Shown piece by piece: positions 53,339-62,323 of a DNA stretch of 64,000 nucleotides. This DNA comes from Bacteroidota bacterium. Lineage in GTDB: Bacteria > Bacteroidota > Ignavibacteria > UBA10030 > UBA6906. The notes under the pieces were generated by a model. It was not told where the DNA came from, did no database searches, and saw only the letters and a list, made by a program, of their open reading frames with translations. The position numbers and the translations under genes are program-made. Each line of letters begins with the position of its first letter. The first letter of the stretch is position 1. Location: the NCBI GenBank assembly GCA_019637975.1, contig JAHBUR010000021.1, forward strand, positions 17,355 to 81,354, read 5' to 3'.

Positions 53339-54283
53339 TCAGAACACAACAAAATCCAGGTAGAAGAAAATCAGAGGCGAGACAAACAGAAGGCTGTCAA
53401 ATCTGTCCAACACACCGCCATGTCCGGGGATGAGAGCCGATGAATCCTTCACACCGGCATCGCGCTTCAGTAACGACTCGGCAAGGTCACCCGCCTGCCC
53501 GAATATCCCGACAATGCTGCCGCACACCAACGCACTCCCGACCGTCATATACGGGAGAAAGAAACTCTGCGCGACAAGAAACGTTGCCACGGCGCCCACA
53601 TATCCGGCAACCGCCCCCTCCCATGTTTTGTTCGGGCTGACACGCTCAAACAGCTTGTGTTTCCCCAACAGCCTGCCTGCAAAATAGGCAAGAGTGTCAC
53701 ATACCCAGATGGAAACAAAAACCGTAATCACCGTTGCCCCTCCCCAATCGTACACCTGCCGCACAACTTCCGCGGGATAATCAATACCGTGACCCTCGAA
53801 ATGCAACCACACCGGAAAGTCGGCCGGAATAAACAACTCACGTACGCCAATCAATGAGCCGAGAAAGAGTGAGACATAGCAAACACCGAACAACGTTGTT
53901 GCTACATTCAGCAATGCCGAGCCTTTGTTGCGGAACAATTCCAACAACATGATCAACGGAACGAAGATGAGGAAAAGAATGAGGAATAACTGGGCCATCG
54001 TTGGCATGGGCAGAGCCACACCGAACTGACCGGCAAATGTGAGGATGACGAATTGCAGTTTCTGCCATATGAACACGCACAACACAAGCGCGCCGAACAC
54101 CAGTCCTGTAACAACTTGTGGAGCAGCTCCCTTTCGCGCAGCCAGAGTATAGAACTCGTTAAGCCCGAGCACCGCTATGAGCAGCACCATGCCGAAGAAC
54201 CACAATCCTCCCCACCACGAAAATACAACAATCAGCGGAATGGAGACAAGGGCGACGAGAATGCGTTGCGTGAGGTTCTTCAA
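53339..54283 (-). CDS. cdsA: Phosphatidate cytidylyltransferase
   Basis: A 314-residue membrane enzyme that makes CDP-diacylglycerol from phosphatidate and CTP. About eight hydrophobic segments are seen. The C-terminal signature is complete (GQAGDLAESLLKRDAGVKD, then PGHGGVLDRFDSL), and VCDTLAYFAGRLLGKHKL and SPNKTWEGAVAG come before it. The start is a TTG at 54283 without an obvious ribosome site. It follows the CPBP gene by 57 bp and precedes the patatin gene by 80 bp, so a phospholipid theme is possible for this group. Confidence 0.96.
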   Translation of the reverse strand: MKNLTQRILVALVSIPLIVVFSWWGGLWFFGMVLLIAVLGLNEFYTLAARKGAAPQVVTGLVFGALVLCVFIWQKLQFVILTFAGQFGVALPMPTMAQLFLILFLIFVPLIMLLELFRNKGSALLNVATTLFGVCYVSLFLGSLIGVRELFIPADFPVWLHFEGHGIDYPAEVVRQVYDWGGATVITVFVSIWVCDTLAYFAGRLLGKHKLFERVSPNKTWEGAVAGYVGAVATFLVAQSFFLPYMTVGSALVCGSIVGIFGQAGDLAESLLKRDAGVKDSSALIPGHGGVLDRFDSLLFVSPLIFFYLDFVVF

Positions 54284-54340
54284 TGGAACAGTCGATACGA
54301 TGTTGTTTGACGGTGGAATGCCGGATATTGCAGCAGCCTG

Positions 54341-55309
54341 TCAGGCAGGGCGCCGCGTGATGCGTATAAGGTAGTAAGTTGCAGCTACAAAAACCACAGC
54401 GCTGAGAGTGATGTTCAAGAGAAGAGTTTCGGAATCGGGGAATGTGTCCGGTGAAATCGCAATGAAATTTTCGTCCAATTGAAGATAGACAACAACACAG
54501 GCGATGAAGTTGTTAAAGAAATGCGCTGCAATGGAAGTGACAATATTCTGCGTTCGATACACAACAAATCCGAAGTACACGCCAAGCACGATCAGCGGGA
54601 TGAGCGTGAACGGATTGAGGTGGTATACTCCGAATACGATACCTGCGATAACTGCGGCAGTGAGTCCCCGCTGCGGCCGGGAACCGCCACCATCCTTTGT
54701 TCCGGATTCCTCCAACGTCCTCTGAATCAATCCCCGGAACAGTATCTCCTCGCAAATTGCGGGAGTGACTGCAATAACAAGGACCACAAACAAAAACTCG
54801 GGAAACGAGTGTGCAGATGTTAACATGCGATACATCCGCTCCATCATCTTCTTGATTTGATCAACAAATTGCTGAACAACCGGAGGAAGCTCAAGAGGTA
54901 CCGCCTCCTGCAGCATAAGATATCCTTGCAGCAATTGCTGGAGCGCAAACACGGCAACAAGAACAAGAAGAACCTGGCCCGGATGAATAACGCCGAACCG
55001 GAACACATTCGTCCGGCCCGGGAAGCGAAGCCTTGCAAGGAGTATTGTTGGAATAAGAATGAAAAGAACTTGTCCGAGCATCGTCGCCAATCTTACTGCT
55101 GTGACGTTGGACTCGGCCATATCCATCCCGAACAACAGAAACGTAATGGCGCCGCCGACAATCTGATACAGGAAGAAGATCCCGACCAGTGAAACTGACG
55201 CGAACGCCCATGCCGGCATCCGTTGAAACAGTGATGAAACGGATTCAAACGTTGACGGTGGGGGAGATTGGAACGGGCTGTTCCCGCGAGGATTAGCGAT
55301 GTCGTTCAA
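54341..55309 (-). CDS. CPBP family intramembrane metalloprotease
   Basis: A 322-residue membrane protein with about eight hydrophobic segments. The three motifs of the CPBP (Abi) family are present: EEILFRG, the FGVYHLNPF histidine and the AAHFFNN histidine/asparagine pair. These build a glutamic-type or metal-dependent protease site in the membrane, as in Rce1. Its substrate is unknown. The N-terminal 35 residues are polar and Pro/Ser-rich. The start is a TTG at 55309 and may be further inside. Confidence 0.88.
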   Translation of the reverse strand: MNDIANPRGNSPFQSPPPSTFESVSSLFQRMPAWAFASVSLVGIFFLYQIVGGAITFLLFGMDMAESNVTAVRLATMLGQVLFILIPTILLARLRFPGRTNVFRFGVIHPGQVLLVLVAVFALQQLLQGYLMLQEAVPLELPPVVQQFVDQIKKMMERMYRMLTSAHSFPEFLFVVLVIAVTPAICEEILFRGLIQRTLEESGTKDGGGSRPQRGLTAAVIAGIVFGVYHLNPFTLIPLIVLGVYFGFVVYRTQNIVTSIAAHFFNNFIACVVVYLQLDENFIAISPDTFPDSETLLLNITLSAVVFVAATYYLIRITRRPA

Positions 55310-55343
55310 TGGCTGCCGGTGTGTTCTGGTTGGAAGTACACAT

Positions 55344-56297
55344 CTAACCCTGCTTCGCTTTGATCATCGCTGCCAACAGCGGAACCATGATCTCGTGATG
55401 TCCCGTGAAGTACAATCCCCTGCCACCATCCTGCGTCGGGCGGAGTTTGACATTCATTGTCGGACGGTAATGTGTGTTCATGTCGAAGACGGCGGTGGTA
55501 AACCCGCGCGCCGGCGTGCCGAGATTCCGCGCAACGGTGAGTGCCTTCAGAAACACTTCCGGCATAATCACAGCAGAGCCGATATTCAACACAACGCCGC
55601 CGCCCGTGAGCCCCTTACACAACTCACAAAGCGTCGTAAAATCCCTGAACGTGAGTTCGCCCGTCGCGGCACCATCCATCGTTGGCTGCTGGTGAATGAT
55701 GTCCGTCCCGATTGCAGCGTGTACCGTTATCGGAATATTGAGCGAGTAGCATGTCGCAAGAAGGCTTACATCTGCGTTCGGAGCCGCAAGGTCGAGAAGC
55801 TTTTTGCCGAGCGCTTCGCCGTAGCCCATGTCGGAGTTCTTGTAGGCATCGCTCAGTGTTGTGTTCATCAACTCGCCCGTTTCCTTTGCCATACCAAAGC
55901 GCCCGTCCATCATGTTTGCGGCAACGTCTTCACTCGTTTGTCCCCACATTGCGGTTTCAACGTCGTGAATTGCAGCGGCGCTGTTCATGGCAACTGATGT
56001 GATGATATGCTTCTTGATCAGATCGATCAGAACAGGGGCTAATCCCACCTTAATCACGTGAGCGCCCATCATCACAATGACCGGCTTGCCATTCTTTCGT
56101 GATGTAAGGATGTCGTCAACAAGGGTCTTGAGTTCAGCCGCCATCAGGATGTTTGGCAGACTGTCAACAAACACCGCAAATGAATCGCGGGCTCCGTCGA
56201 ACGGTTTGGCAAAGTCGTTTGGCGAAACCTTGCTATACCGGTCTTTGATGGAGATCGTTTTGATTTTGGATAAATCGGCTCTTTTGTGTTTTGCCAT
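55344..56297 (-). CDS. Conserved protein of unknown function
   Basis: A 317-residue soluble protein that I do not assign. It starts MAKHKRADLSKIKTISI and has strongly conserved-looking glycine-rich parts: VIVMMGAHVIKVGLAPVLIDL, AMNSAAAIHDVE, DMGYGEALGKKLLDLA, GTDIIHQQPTMDGA and GGGVVLNIGSAVIMPEVFLKAL. The alternation of such strands with GxG turns suggests a nucleotide-binding (Rossmann-like, perhaps deoxyhypusine-synthase-like) fold, which is a guess. The ATG at 56297 is preferred; an ATG at 56339 overlaps the DUF3108 stop. It lies among dnaG-linked and lipid genes. Confidence 0.8.
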   Translation of the reverse strand: MAKHKRADLSKIKTISIKDRYSKVSPNDFAKPFDGARDSFAVFVDSLPNILMAAELKTLVDDILTSRKNGKPVIVMMGAHVIKVGLAPVLIDLIKKHIITSVAMNSAAAIHDVETAMWGQTSEDVAANMMDGRFGMAKETGELMNTTLSDAYKNSDMGYGEALGKKLLDLAAPNADVSLLATCYSLNIPITVHAAIGTDIIHQQPTMDGAATGELTFRDFTTLCELCKGLTGGGVVLNIGSAVIMPEVFLKALTVARNLGTPARGFTTAVFDMNTHYRPTMNVKLRPTQDGGRGLYFTGHHEIMVPLLAAMIKAKQG

Positions 56298-56338
56298 TTG
56301 CGTGCTCTTAAGGTACGGTGCGGAATGATACCGCCACA

Positions 56339-57307
56339 CTATTTGATTCGTGATCTCAAAGGTCCGGCCAACCCCGAATACTGTCTCAACTCAACATCAA
56401 TCGAGCCGACGACAACTTTTGTGTTTACGCGGATAGGGATCTTGCGTTCATCATCCGTCAACCAGATAACGATACGGCCTTCGGATTTGAAGAGACCTCC
56501 TTCTTTCACGAGCGGCTCAACAACGATTGTCTTGAATGTTCCTGCCGCTACTTCCAGTTCCTGCCGGCCTAGGAACTTCACTCGAAGTTCGTGGCTTGTA
56601 TCCTTGTAGAAGTTGTACAGCGTTACGTAGTCACCCGGCTTCATACCGGAATACTCCAACGTGCGCGCATAGTAGAAGGCCGACATGATATCGTGAACGT
56701 ATTCGGGAATAGGATGGTCGCCTTCCGAAGTCCGTGCAATGTTCCTTACTTGATCGAAATCGGCTGTGAAATCACGGCGGTACGTTCCTTCGCGGATATG
56801 CTGCTCAAACCGCAAGGGAGCGATCGCCTGCGAATCAACAAACGTCAGATACTGGTCGCGTACTTCATAAATCCAGTCAAAACTCTTGAGCGATCTCACT
56901 GTGAATTCAACGCGATAGCATGTTCGCCCGTCAATCGTCTCATATCTGGGAATTGCCATTACTGCTTCACCGGCGGTAATCGGCCCGTAGCTCACATCGA
57001 ACACAAGCCGTTCGCCCACGGTAAATGCGGTATTCTCAACCGTTCTCCACTTGAACCTCTTGAGTGAGTCCTCGACCGCCTTCGCAAGGGAATCCGCCCG
57101 ACTGAGGGAATCGGCCAGCACTTTCTGGCGAGCAATACGTCTCAACGAATCGGCCTTTGCGGCGGCGGCAATACTGTCGGCGCGGACTTTTGCGGCAGCC
57201 GCTGCTTTTGAGGTTGTCGCTTTCTTCTTCGTCGTTGTTTGAGGATGAACAACGGCTGCTGCCATCAACAAAACAAGAACAACAACAACTCCGGACTTAA
57301 CCTGCAT
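56339..57307 (-). CDS. DUF3108 periplasmic protein
   Basis: A 322-residue exported protein. The signal peptide is residues 1-22 (VVVVLVLLMAAAVVHPQ). Residues 24-85 form an Ala/Lys/Ser/Asp-rich, likely helical stretch with repeated ADSL-type units. The DUF3108 domain starts near 95 (GERLVFDVSYGPITAGEAVM) and has YRVEFTVRSLKSFDWIYEVRD, read in pieces, and IVIWLTDDERKIPIRVN. Its function is unknown. GGAGG lies 8 nt before the ATG, inside the end of the GT9 gene, which overlaps by 11 bp. Confidence 0.88.
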   Translation of the reverse strand: MQVKSGVVVVLVLLMAAAVVHPQTTTKKKATTSKAAAAAKVRADSIAAAAKADSLRRIARQKVLADSLSRADSLAKAVEDSLKRFKWRTVENTAFTVGERLVFDVSYGPITAGEAVMAIPRYETIDGRTCYRVEFTVRSLKSFDWIYEVRDQYLTFVDSQAIAPLRFEQHIREGTYRRDFTADFDQVRNIARTSEGDHPIPEYVHDIMSAFYYARTLEYSGMKPGDYVTLYNFYKDTSHELRVKFLGRQELEVAAGTFKTIVVEPLVKEGGLFKSEGRIVIWLTDDERKIPIRVNTKVVVGSIDVELRQYSGLAGPLRSRIK

Positions 57308-58496
57308 GCACGGTTCCTCCCTGCTTCGTCCGGTTCAACAACGACTTGGCGGAAGCAAAAACCTGGTCGACCGTAATGGTTGCCATACATGCACACGTTG
57401 TCTTGTTCTCGATGCAGACATTGCAGTCAACAGGCCTCTCGGGTACAAAGACAATTTTCTTATCTGTGTACGGCCCCCACCGCTTTGCGCTCATGGCAGT
57501 GTGCTGCGGAAACAATCCGATTACCGGAGTTCCCATTGCCACAGCAAGATGCAGCGGGCCGGTGGAATTCGACATGAATATCTTTGCAGAACGTATCAGC
57601 GCTGCAAACTCCTTGATTGAAAGAGCCTCGTTCAAAGCAACCGCTTTGCCTTCAGACGCCTGAACAACCTCTGCAATTTTCCCGGTTTCTCCTTTGGTTC
57701 CCGTCACAACCACACGCAAGCCCAGTTCCGAACCGAGTTTCGCGGCAAGAACGCCAAAGCTGCCAGGCGGCCATTCCCTCGCAGAACCGCCGCTGCCCGG
57801 ATGGATAACGGCAAATGGAGCATCCGCAACTCCGGCGGCCTGAAGTACCTGCCGGGCTTTTTCTTCCGCTTGTACAGGAACATCAACAACAAACTCGGGC
57901 CGGAAATCGTTCGGGAGCGTACAGTCGAGTTCCTTCAGCAAATTAAGATTGTACTCAACCTCATGACGCTTTGCATCTTTGCGATGTTCGTATACTTTTC
58001 TGTTGAAAAGAAAGGAATACAGACGATACCCTGTTCCGATTCGCAGCGGAATGCCTGCCCGAAACATCAACCATGCAAGCCGGAACCGCGGATACACAAC
58101 AACCGCTGCATCGAACTTGCGTTCCCGAAGCACCGTACACATTTCATTGAACGGTATCAGCCCATGCGAAGGTTGTACAGGATTGCTGTTGCGATCATAC
58201 CAGATCAATTCATCGACGTACGGGTTTCCTTCGAGTACTTCGCCTGTATAGCGTCGCAGCAACATGGCAATATATGCATCGGGGAAACACGAACGGAGGG
58301 CGGGCAACATCGGTAGCGTGAGAATCACATCGCCGAGGCGGTCGGTACGGACCAGAAGTATGCGTCGTATCGTGTTCGACGCCCCTTGTGTGGTTGTAAA
58401 AAGCAGAACTGGACTCCGAGTTGTCAGAAATCTGAATGAAAAGATAGGCCTTGCAGGGGTGAATTGCAACCAACGCCCGGCTTGTCTCAAATACAA
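57297..58496 (-). CDS. Glycosyltransferase family 9 (heptosyltransferase-like)
   Basis: A protein of up to 399 residues, of the ADP-heptose:LPS heptosyltransferase family. The fold starts at about residue 43 (RRILLVRTDRLGDVILTLPML, in pieces). The C-terminal half has AVIHPGSGGSAREWP, VVVTGTKGETGK, and FMSNSTGPLHLAVAMGTPVIGLFP, the sugar-nucleotide site. It suggests that an LPS-like core is made. The first 40 residues do not fit the family. The only upstream start codons are TTGs (58496 is used here, 58469 is possible), so the start is unsure. It ends inside the DUF3108 start. Confidence 0.9.
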   Translation of the reverse strand: MYLRQAGRWLQFTPARPIFSFRFLTTRSPVLLFTTTQGASNTIRRILLVRTDRLGDVILTLPMLPALRSCFPDAYIAMLLRRYTGEVLEGNPYVDELIWYDRNSNPVQPSHGLIPFNEMCTVLRERKFDAAVVVYPRFRLAWLMFRAGIPLRIGTGYRLYSFLFNRKVYEHRKDAKRHEVEYNLNLLKELDCTLPNDFRPEFVVDVPVQAEEKARQVLQAAGVADAPFAVIHPGSGGSAREWPPGSFGVLAAKLGSELGLRVVVTGTKGETGKIAEVVQASEGKAVALNEALSIKEFAALIRSAKIFMSNSTGPLHLAVAMGTPVIGLFPQHTAMSAKRWGPYTDKKIVFVPERPVDCNVCIENKTTCACMATITVDQVFASAKSLLNRTKQGGTVHAG

Positions 58497-58519
58497 CGAT
58501 CTCTGCGTTGACCGCTTTA

Positions 58520-60418
58520 TTACGAGACCGTCCGCTCGCCGGTCAGCCCGAACACCTCCAAATCCTTCTTCTCACGCATCAGCAGTTGATGATGTTCAAT
58601 GAACGGGCGTACATCTTCCTGTCGAGCAGCGGCATCTTTCATCAGACGTTGGTTCTCGACAAGAAGGTGTTCGAGTTCGTGACGTCTGAGAATGATCATG
58701 CAGCGTTCGGCAACCTTCGCGGGATCGGCTTCCTCCGGCACACCATCCAACTCCTGCCATCCCTTGCTCAATTCATACTTGCTGAACGTGATATCTGCAA
58801 GAAACCGTCGCAACTCGGCATCGTCAGTCTCGTCAACAAGCACATTGGCATTCCAGGTTTCCTTCTTCTCACGATGTGAGAAAATCATATCCAGAACGTG
58901 ATGAACCCGGGGATGCAAAAAATGGTGTGGAGTAACGTGCGTGAAAATAAACTCGACCATCTCGTCGCCGTGTTCAAGCATGAGTCGAAGAAGATCACGC
59001 TCAGCCGGCGGAACAGATTGCTGTGTCTGAACAGGTCGGGGCCCGGCTTGAGGCTCAGAGTCTGAGTTCTGGAGTTGTGTCTCGCGTTGCCGCTCGAATT
59101 TCTCCCGGGTTCGTTCCTTGCCGATAATCTTTTCCAACTCACGGTACAACGCTGATTCGTAAATGCCGTACCGCTCCGAAAGGCTCTTGATGTAGAAACT
59201 CCGCTTCAGTTCATCCTTCATCTTCGCAATTGTTTCAACTATTGAGCGAACCGCCTCGGCTTGCCCTTCAGGAGTGTCAAACAATCCCTGGGACTTCAGC
59301 GAAGTTGCTTTGAAGTCGAGAAACGATGCGGCGTTTTCGAGCAATGTGCCGAATGCCTTTCCTCCATTCTTCTTGACAAACGAATCCGGATCGTCACCTT
59401 CGGGAAGCGCTGCAACACGAACATCAAGCCCCTGCTCGAGAATAACGTCAACGCCACGCATTGTTGCCTTTGAGCCTGCGGAATCGGCGTCATAGACGAG
59501 AGTGATCTTCCTCGCATAACGTCCTATAAGGTCGATCTGTTCTTCTGTCAGAGCCGTGCCGCTTGAGGCGACAATGTTCTTCATCCCTTCCTGATACACA
59601 GAAATCAAATCCGCGTAGCCTTCGACGAGAATCGCGTACTCGTGCTCGCGGATTGCTTCCTTTGCCTGAAAAATTCCGTAAAGGCTCCGGCTCTTCGAGT
59701 AGATCGGTGTTTCGGGAGAATTGATGTACTTTCCAGGAAGCGGATCATCCTCACGTAACTTCCGGGCGCCGAATCCGATTACCCTGCCCGTCACGGAGAA
59801 AATCGGAAACATCGCCCTCCCGCGAAACCTGTCGTAGTAACCCGACCCGTCTTCCCGTTTGATGAGAAGCCCAGCCTTTTCCATCACATCAACCGGGATA
59901 TTCTCATGTTGGGCAAACTTCAGCAGTGAATCCCAACCGTTCAATGCATAGCCCAGCCCGAATGAACGAATCGTCTCTTCTTTGAAGCCGCGGTGCCGGA
60001 AATACTCCAGCGCAAGCTGCCCCTCAACAGTATTCATCATGTTCTCATGGAAGAAGCGTGCGGCGGAGCGGCATGCATTGTAAAGCGCCTCGCTTTCGGT
60101 GGTTTTCTCCTTGTTGTCAACTCCCTCTTCGGGAAGCAAAATTCCCGCGCGTTCGGCCAGCGTTCTGACAGCTTCGACGAATGACACCTTCTCATGCTCC
60201 ATGACGAACGTAAAAACATTCCCTCCAACTCCGCAACCGAAGCAATGGTACATTTGCCGCTCAGGACTTACGTTGAACGACGGAGTTTTCTCCGTGTGAA
60301 AAGGGCAGAGACCGAGGAAGTTCTTTCCGCGCTTCTTAAGCCTGACGTAGCCGGAAATGACATCGACAATATCGGAAGCGCGCCGTACTTCTTCGATTTT
60401 CGATTCGGGAATTCGCAT
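58520..60418 (-). CDS. dnaG: DNA primase
   Basis: A 632-residue primase that lays RNA primers at the replication fork. The N-terminal zinc finger (CPFHTEKTPSFNVSPERQ, then YHCFGCGVGGN) supplies Cys, His, Cys, Cys. The RNA polymerase and TOPRIM parts have EGYADLISVYQEG, ASSGTAL and LVYDADSAGSKA. The C-terminal helicase-binding region is present but divergent. The ATG at 60418 starts MRIPESKIEEVRRASDIV, the normal opening. It is divergent from the receiver gene and heads the cluster GT9-DUF3108-unknown-CPBP-cdsA-patatin. Confidence 0.97.
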   Translation of the reverse strand: MRIPESKIEEVRRASDIVDVISGYVRLKKRGKNFLGLCPFHTEKTPSFNVSPERQMYHCFGCGVGGNVFTFVMEHEKVSFVEAVRTLAERAGILLPEEGVDNKEKTTESEALYNACRSAARFFHENMMNTVEGQLALEYFRHRGFKEETIRSFGLGYALNGWDSLLKFAQHENIPVDVMEKAGLLIKREDGSGYYDRFRGRAMFPIFSVTGRVIGFGARKLREDDPLPGKYINSPETPIYSKSRSLYGIFQAKEAIREHEYAILVEGYADLISVYQEGMKNIVASSGTALTEEQIDLIGRYARKITLVYDADSAGSKATMRGVDVILEQGLDVRVAALPEGDDPDSFVKKNGGKAFGTLLENAASFLDFKATSLKSQGLFDTPEGQAEAVRSIVETIAKMKDELKRSFYIKSLSERYGIYESALYRELEKIIGKERTREKFERQRETQLQNSDSEPQAGPRPVQTQQSVPPAERDLLRLMLEHGDEMVEFIFTHVTPHHFLHPRVHHVLDMIFSHREKKETWNANVLVDETDDAELRRFLADITFSKYELSKGWQELDGVPEEADPAKVAERCMIILRRHELEHLLVENQRLMKDAAARQEDVRPFIEHHQLLMREKKDLEVFGLTGERTVS

Positions 60419-60464
60419 GGTGTCAATCTACTGAACGGGACTGTTTGAAGCAATTCTCTTGCTC

Positions 60465-60493
60465 TTGACAACCCCCGCCTATTGCCGTATCTT
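60465..60493 (+). promoter_or_regulatory. Putative promoter of the receiver gene
   Basis: TTGACA at 60465-60470, a 17-bp spacer and TATCTT at 60488-60493, followed by TTG. The -35 and -10 boxes are identical to those of the OmpA gene promoter. The expected leader is about 38 nt. Confidence 0.5.
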
Positions 60494-60537
60494 TTGCAGG
60501 GGTAAATCGAGAAACCACAATACATTTGGTGAACAGG

Positions 60538-60897
60538 ATGCGAATTCTCGCTGTCGAAGATCAACCTGAATATCTGGAAATGTTGGAAGAAGTCATGAAT
60601 GCCGTCGGGCACACAATTACCATTGCCACCGACGGATTTGAAGCACTCGAAAGGCTGCAGCAGGAAAAGATCGATGTGATCGTTTCAGACGTGAAAATGC
60701 CGAACATGGACGGCGTTGAATTTCACAAGCGCGTGCGGGCCATGAAAGAGTACGCAAACACGCCTTTCATTTTCCTGACGGGCGTGAAGGAACTGGACTC
60801 CGTCAAGGAAGCGTGCAAGGCCGACTGTGACTTGCTGCTTCAGAAGCCGTTTCCGGTGGATAAATTGTTAGAGATGTTCTCAGGTCAGATGAAATGA
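60538..60897 (+). CDS. Single-domain response regulator (CheY-like receiver)
   Basis: A 119-residue receiver domain with no output domain. The acidic pair Glu7-Asp8, the phosphorylation site Asp51 (VSDVKMPNMDG), the switch Thr81 (FLTG) and Lys103 (LQKPFP) are all present. It probably relays or buffers phosphate from an unlinked histidine kinase; no kinase is nearby. The ATG at 60538 starts MRILAVED; TTG and GTG codons a few residues upstream are possible. It overlaps the next gene as ATGA. Confidence 0.93.
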   Translation: MRILAVEDQPEYLEMLEEVMNAVGHTITIATDGFEALERLQQEKIDVIVSDVKMPNMDGVEFHKRVRAMKEYANTPFIFLTGVKELDSVKEACKADCDLLLQKPFPVDKLLEMFSGQMK

Positions 60898-61085
60898 AAT
60901 GCGCCTTCCCGGGTTGCCCCGGTGAATACGAGGACAAGTTCATCACACACAAAGTCGAGCAACCGGATGGAGTTGCCTACATCGACAACGTCCCGGCAAA
61001 AGTCTGCCTCTTGTGCGGCGATACGATTCTTGCCTCGGAAACAATGAAACTCATAGAGGAAATCCTGAAGACGGAACCAACGTAA
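60894..61085 (+). CDS. YgiT-type zinc finger protein
   Basis: A 63-residue protein with the layout of the MqsA/YgiT N-terminal zinc domain. Cysteines at 3 and 8 (KCAFPGCPG) and the pair CLLCGD at 38-41 are spaced by a stretch with VPAKVC, the family pattern. In known systems this domain is the antitoxin N-terminus or a stand-alone partner of a small toxin. Here there is no helix-turn-helix part and no toxin beside it; the partner is the receiver gene, which it overlaps by 4 bp. A role in toxin control is therefore not supported. Confidence 0.78.
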   Translation: MKCAFPGCPGEYEDKFITHKVEQPDGVAYIDNVPAKVCLLCGDTILASETMKLIEEILKTEPT

Positions 61086-61108
61086 GGCATCTTTCTCTCC
61101 CGCAAAAA

Positions 61109-61139
61109 AAAAGCCCGCCGAAGAACTCGACGGGCTTTT
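61109..61139. terminator. Bidirectional terminator between the zinc finger gene and kamA
   Basis: AAAAGCCCG (61109-61117) pairs with CGGGCTTTT (61131-61139). A-runs on the left and T-runs on the right make it usable in both directions, fitting the convergent genes on either side. Confidence 0.85.
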
Positions 61140-61159
61140 GCATTCTCAAAGCCTCCCTT

Positions 61160-62299
61160 TCAAACCTGCATTTTGTCTGGCTCGTATACTGTTTGCTTTT
61201 TGGCCTGACGTTTCTTACGCATATGTCGCTTCTCTACCGACTGTGAAGAATCGGCAGGGTCTTCAACATCGGGATACGTGTAAATGTCGTACTTGTAGTT
61301 GCGGAGAATAATCTGATTGCCGTTGCGGCCGAGAACATACTGCGGCAGCAACGGGATCTTCCCTCCTCCACCCGGAGCATCAATAACGTAGTACGGAATC
61401 GCCAACCCCGATGTATGGCCGCGCAGTTTGTCCATAATCTCCAGCCCGACACTCACCGGCGTACGGAAATGGTTGGCACCTTTCGTAATGTCCGCCTGGT
61501 ACAAGTAGTACGGACGGACCCGCATGAAGAGAAGCTTGCGCATCAGTTCAAGCATCACGTCGGGATTGTCATTCACCCCTTTCATCAACACGGCCTGGTT
61601 GCCAACGGGAATACCGGCATCGGCGAGCATTTCACACGCCTTCTTTGCTTCGGGCGTACACTCCCACGGATGGTTGAAGTGTGTGTTGACGTAGATGGGA
61701 TGATACTTCTTGAGCATATTGACGAGCTTCGGCGTGACACGCTGCGGCAACACACACGGCATTTTCGTGCCGAGACGAATAATCTCGATATGCGGAATTG
61801 CTCTCAGGCCAGAAATCACCCGCTCCAAATTCTGATCAGTCAGCATCAGCGGGTCGCCGCCTGAGAGAATGACATCCCGAACCTCCGGGCGGGAGGCGAT
61901 GTAGTCGATTCCATCCTGAATATACTTCATGTTGATTTTGGTGGAATCGCCAACCTTCCGCTTGCGTGTACAGAACCGGCAATACATCGAGCATTGGCTT
62001 GTCGTCAGAAACAAAACACGATCAGGATACCGGTGCACGATGCTTGGAACGGGGCTGTGGGCATCTTCGCCGAGCGGATCTTCAGGCATGCCGTCATCTT
62101 CCAACTCAACGGCATCCGGAATACACTGGAGCCAGATCGGATCTCCCGGATAGCGAATCAAACTCAAGTAGTAAGGATTGATGCGAATGTGGAAGAGTTT
62201 GTTCAGCCTCTCCGCCAAATCGCCGTCAAAACCAAACCGCTCAACCAAATCCTTCCCGCTATCAACACTCTGTCTCAACATCTCCTGCCAGAGTTCCAT
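61160..62299 (-). CDS. kamA: Lysine 2,3-aminomutase (KamA family radical SAM)
   Basis: A 379-residue radical SAM and PLP enzyme that turns L-lysine into L-beta-lysine. The cluster motif is CSMYCRFC (Cys103, Cys107, Cys110). The PLP-binding Lys is in APGGGGKIP. The two Asp residues that hold the substrate amino group in clostridial enzymes appear to be kept: the one seven residues before that Lys (VIDAPGG) and the one in YQADITKG. This favours lysine over glutamate. It is slightly shorter than the clostridial enzyme (416). It is the last gene of an operon with a GNAT and an ATP-grasp ligase. Confidence 0.93.
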   Translation of the reverse strand: MELWQEMLRQSVDSGKDLVERFGFDGDLAERLNKLFHIRINPYYLSLIRYPGDPIWLQCIPDAVELEDDGMPEDPLGEDAHSPVPSIVHRYPDRVLFLTTSQCSMYCRFCTRKRKVGDSTKINMKYIQDGIDYIASRPEVRDVILSGGDPLMLTDQNLERVISGLRAIPHIEIIRLGTKMPCVLPQRVTPKLVNMLKKYHPIYVNTHFNHPWECTPEAKKACEMLADAGIPVGNQAVLMKGVNDNPDVMLELMRKLLFMRVRPYYLYQADITKGANHFRTPVSVGLEIMDKLRGHTSGLAIPYYVIDAPGGGGKIPLLPQYVLGRNGNQIILRNYKYDIYTYPDVEDPADSSQSVEKRHMRKKRQAKKQTVYEPDKMQV

Positions 62300-62323
62300 G
62301 CGTACCTGTTTTCCTCCGTGTTG

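Noticed and set aside
55299..55997. Plus-strand open frame of 232 codons opposite the unknown conserved gene
   Set aside because: It is antisense to a well-formed minus-strand gene, with composition (Arg, His, Cys rich) typical of a shadow frame.
60894..61085. Toxin-antitoxin pair formed by the YgiT-type protein
   Set aside because: No toxin gene or helix-turn-helix part is next to it; the neighbours are a receiver and a convergent kamA.
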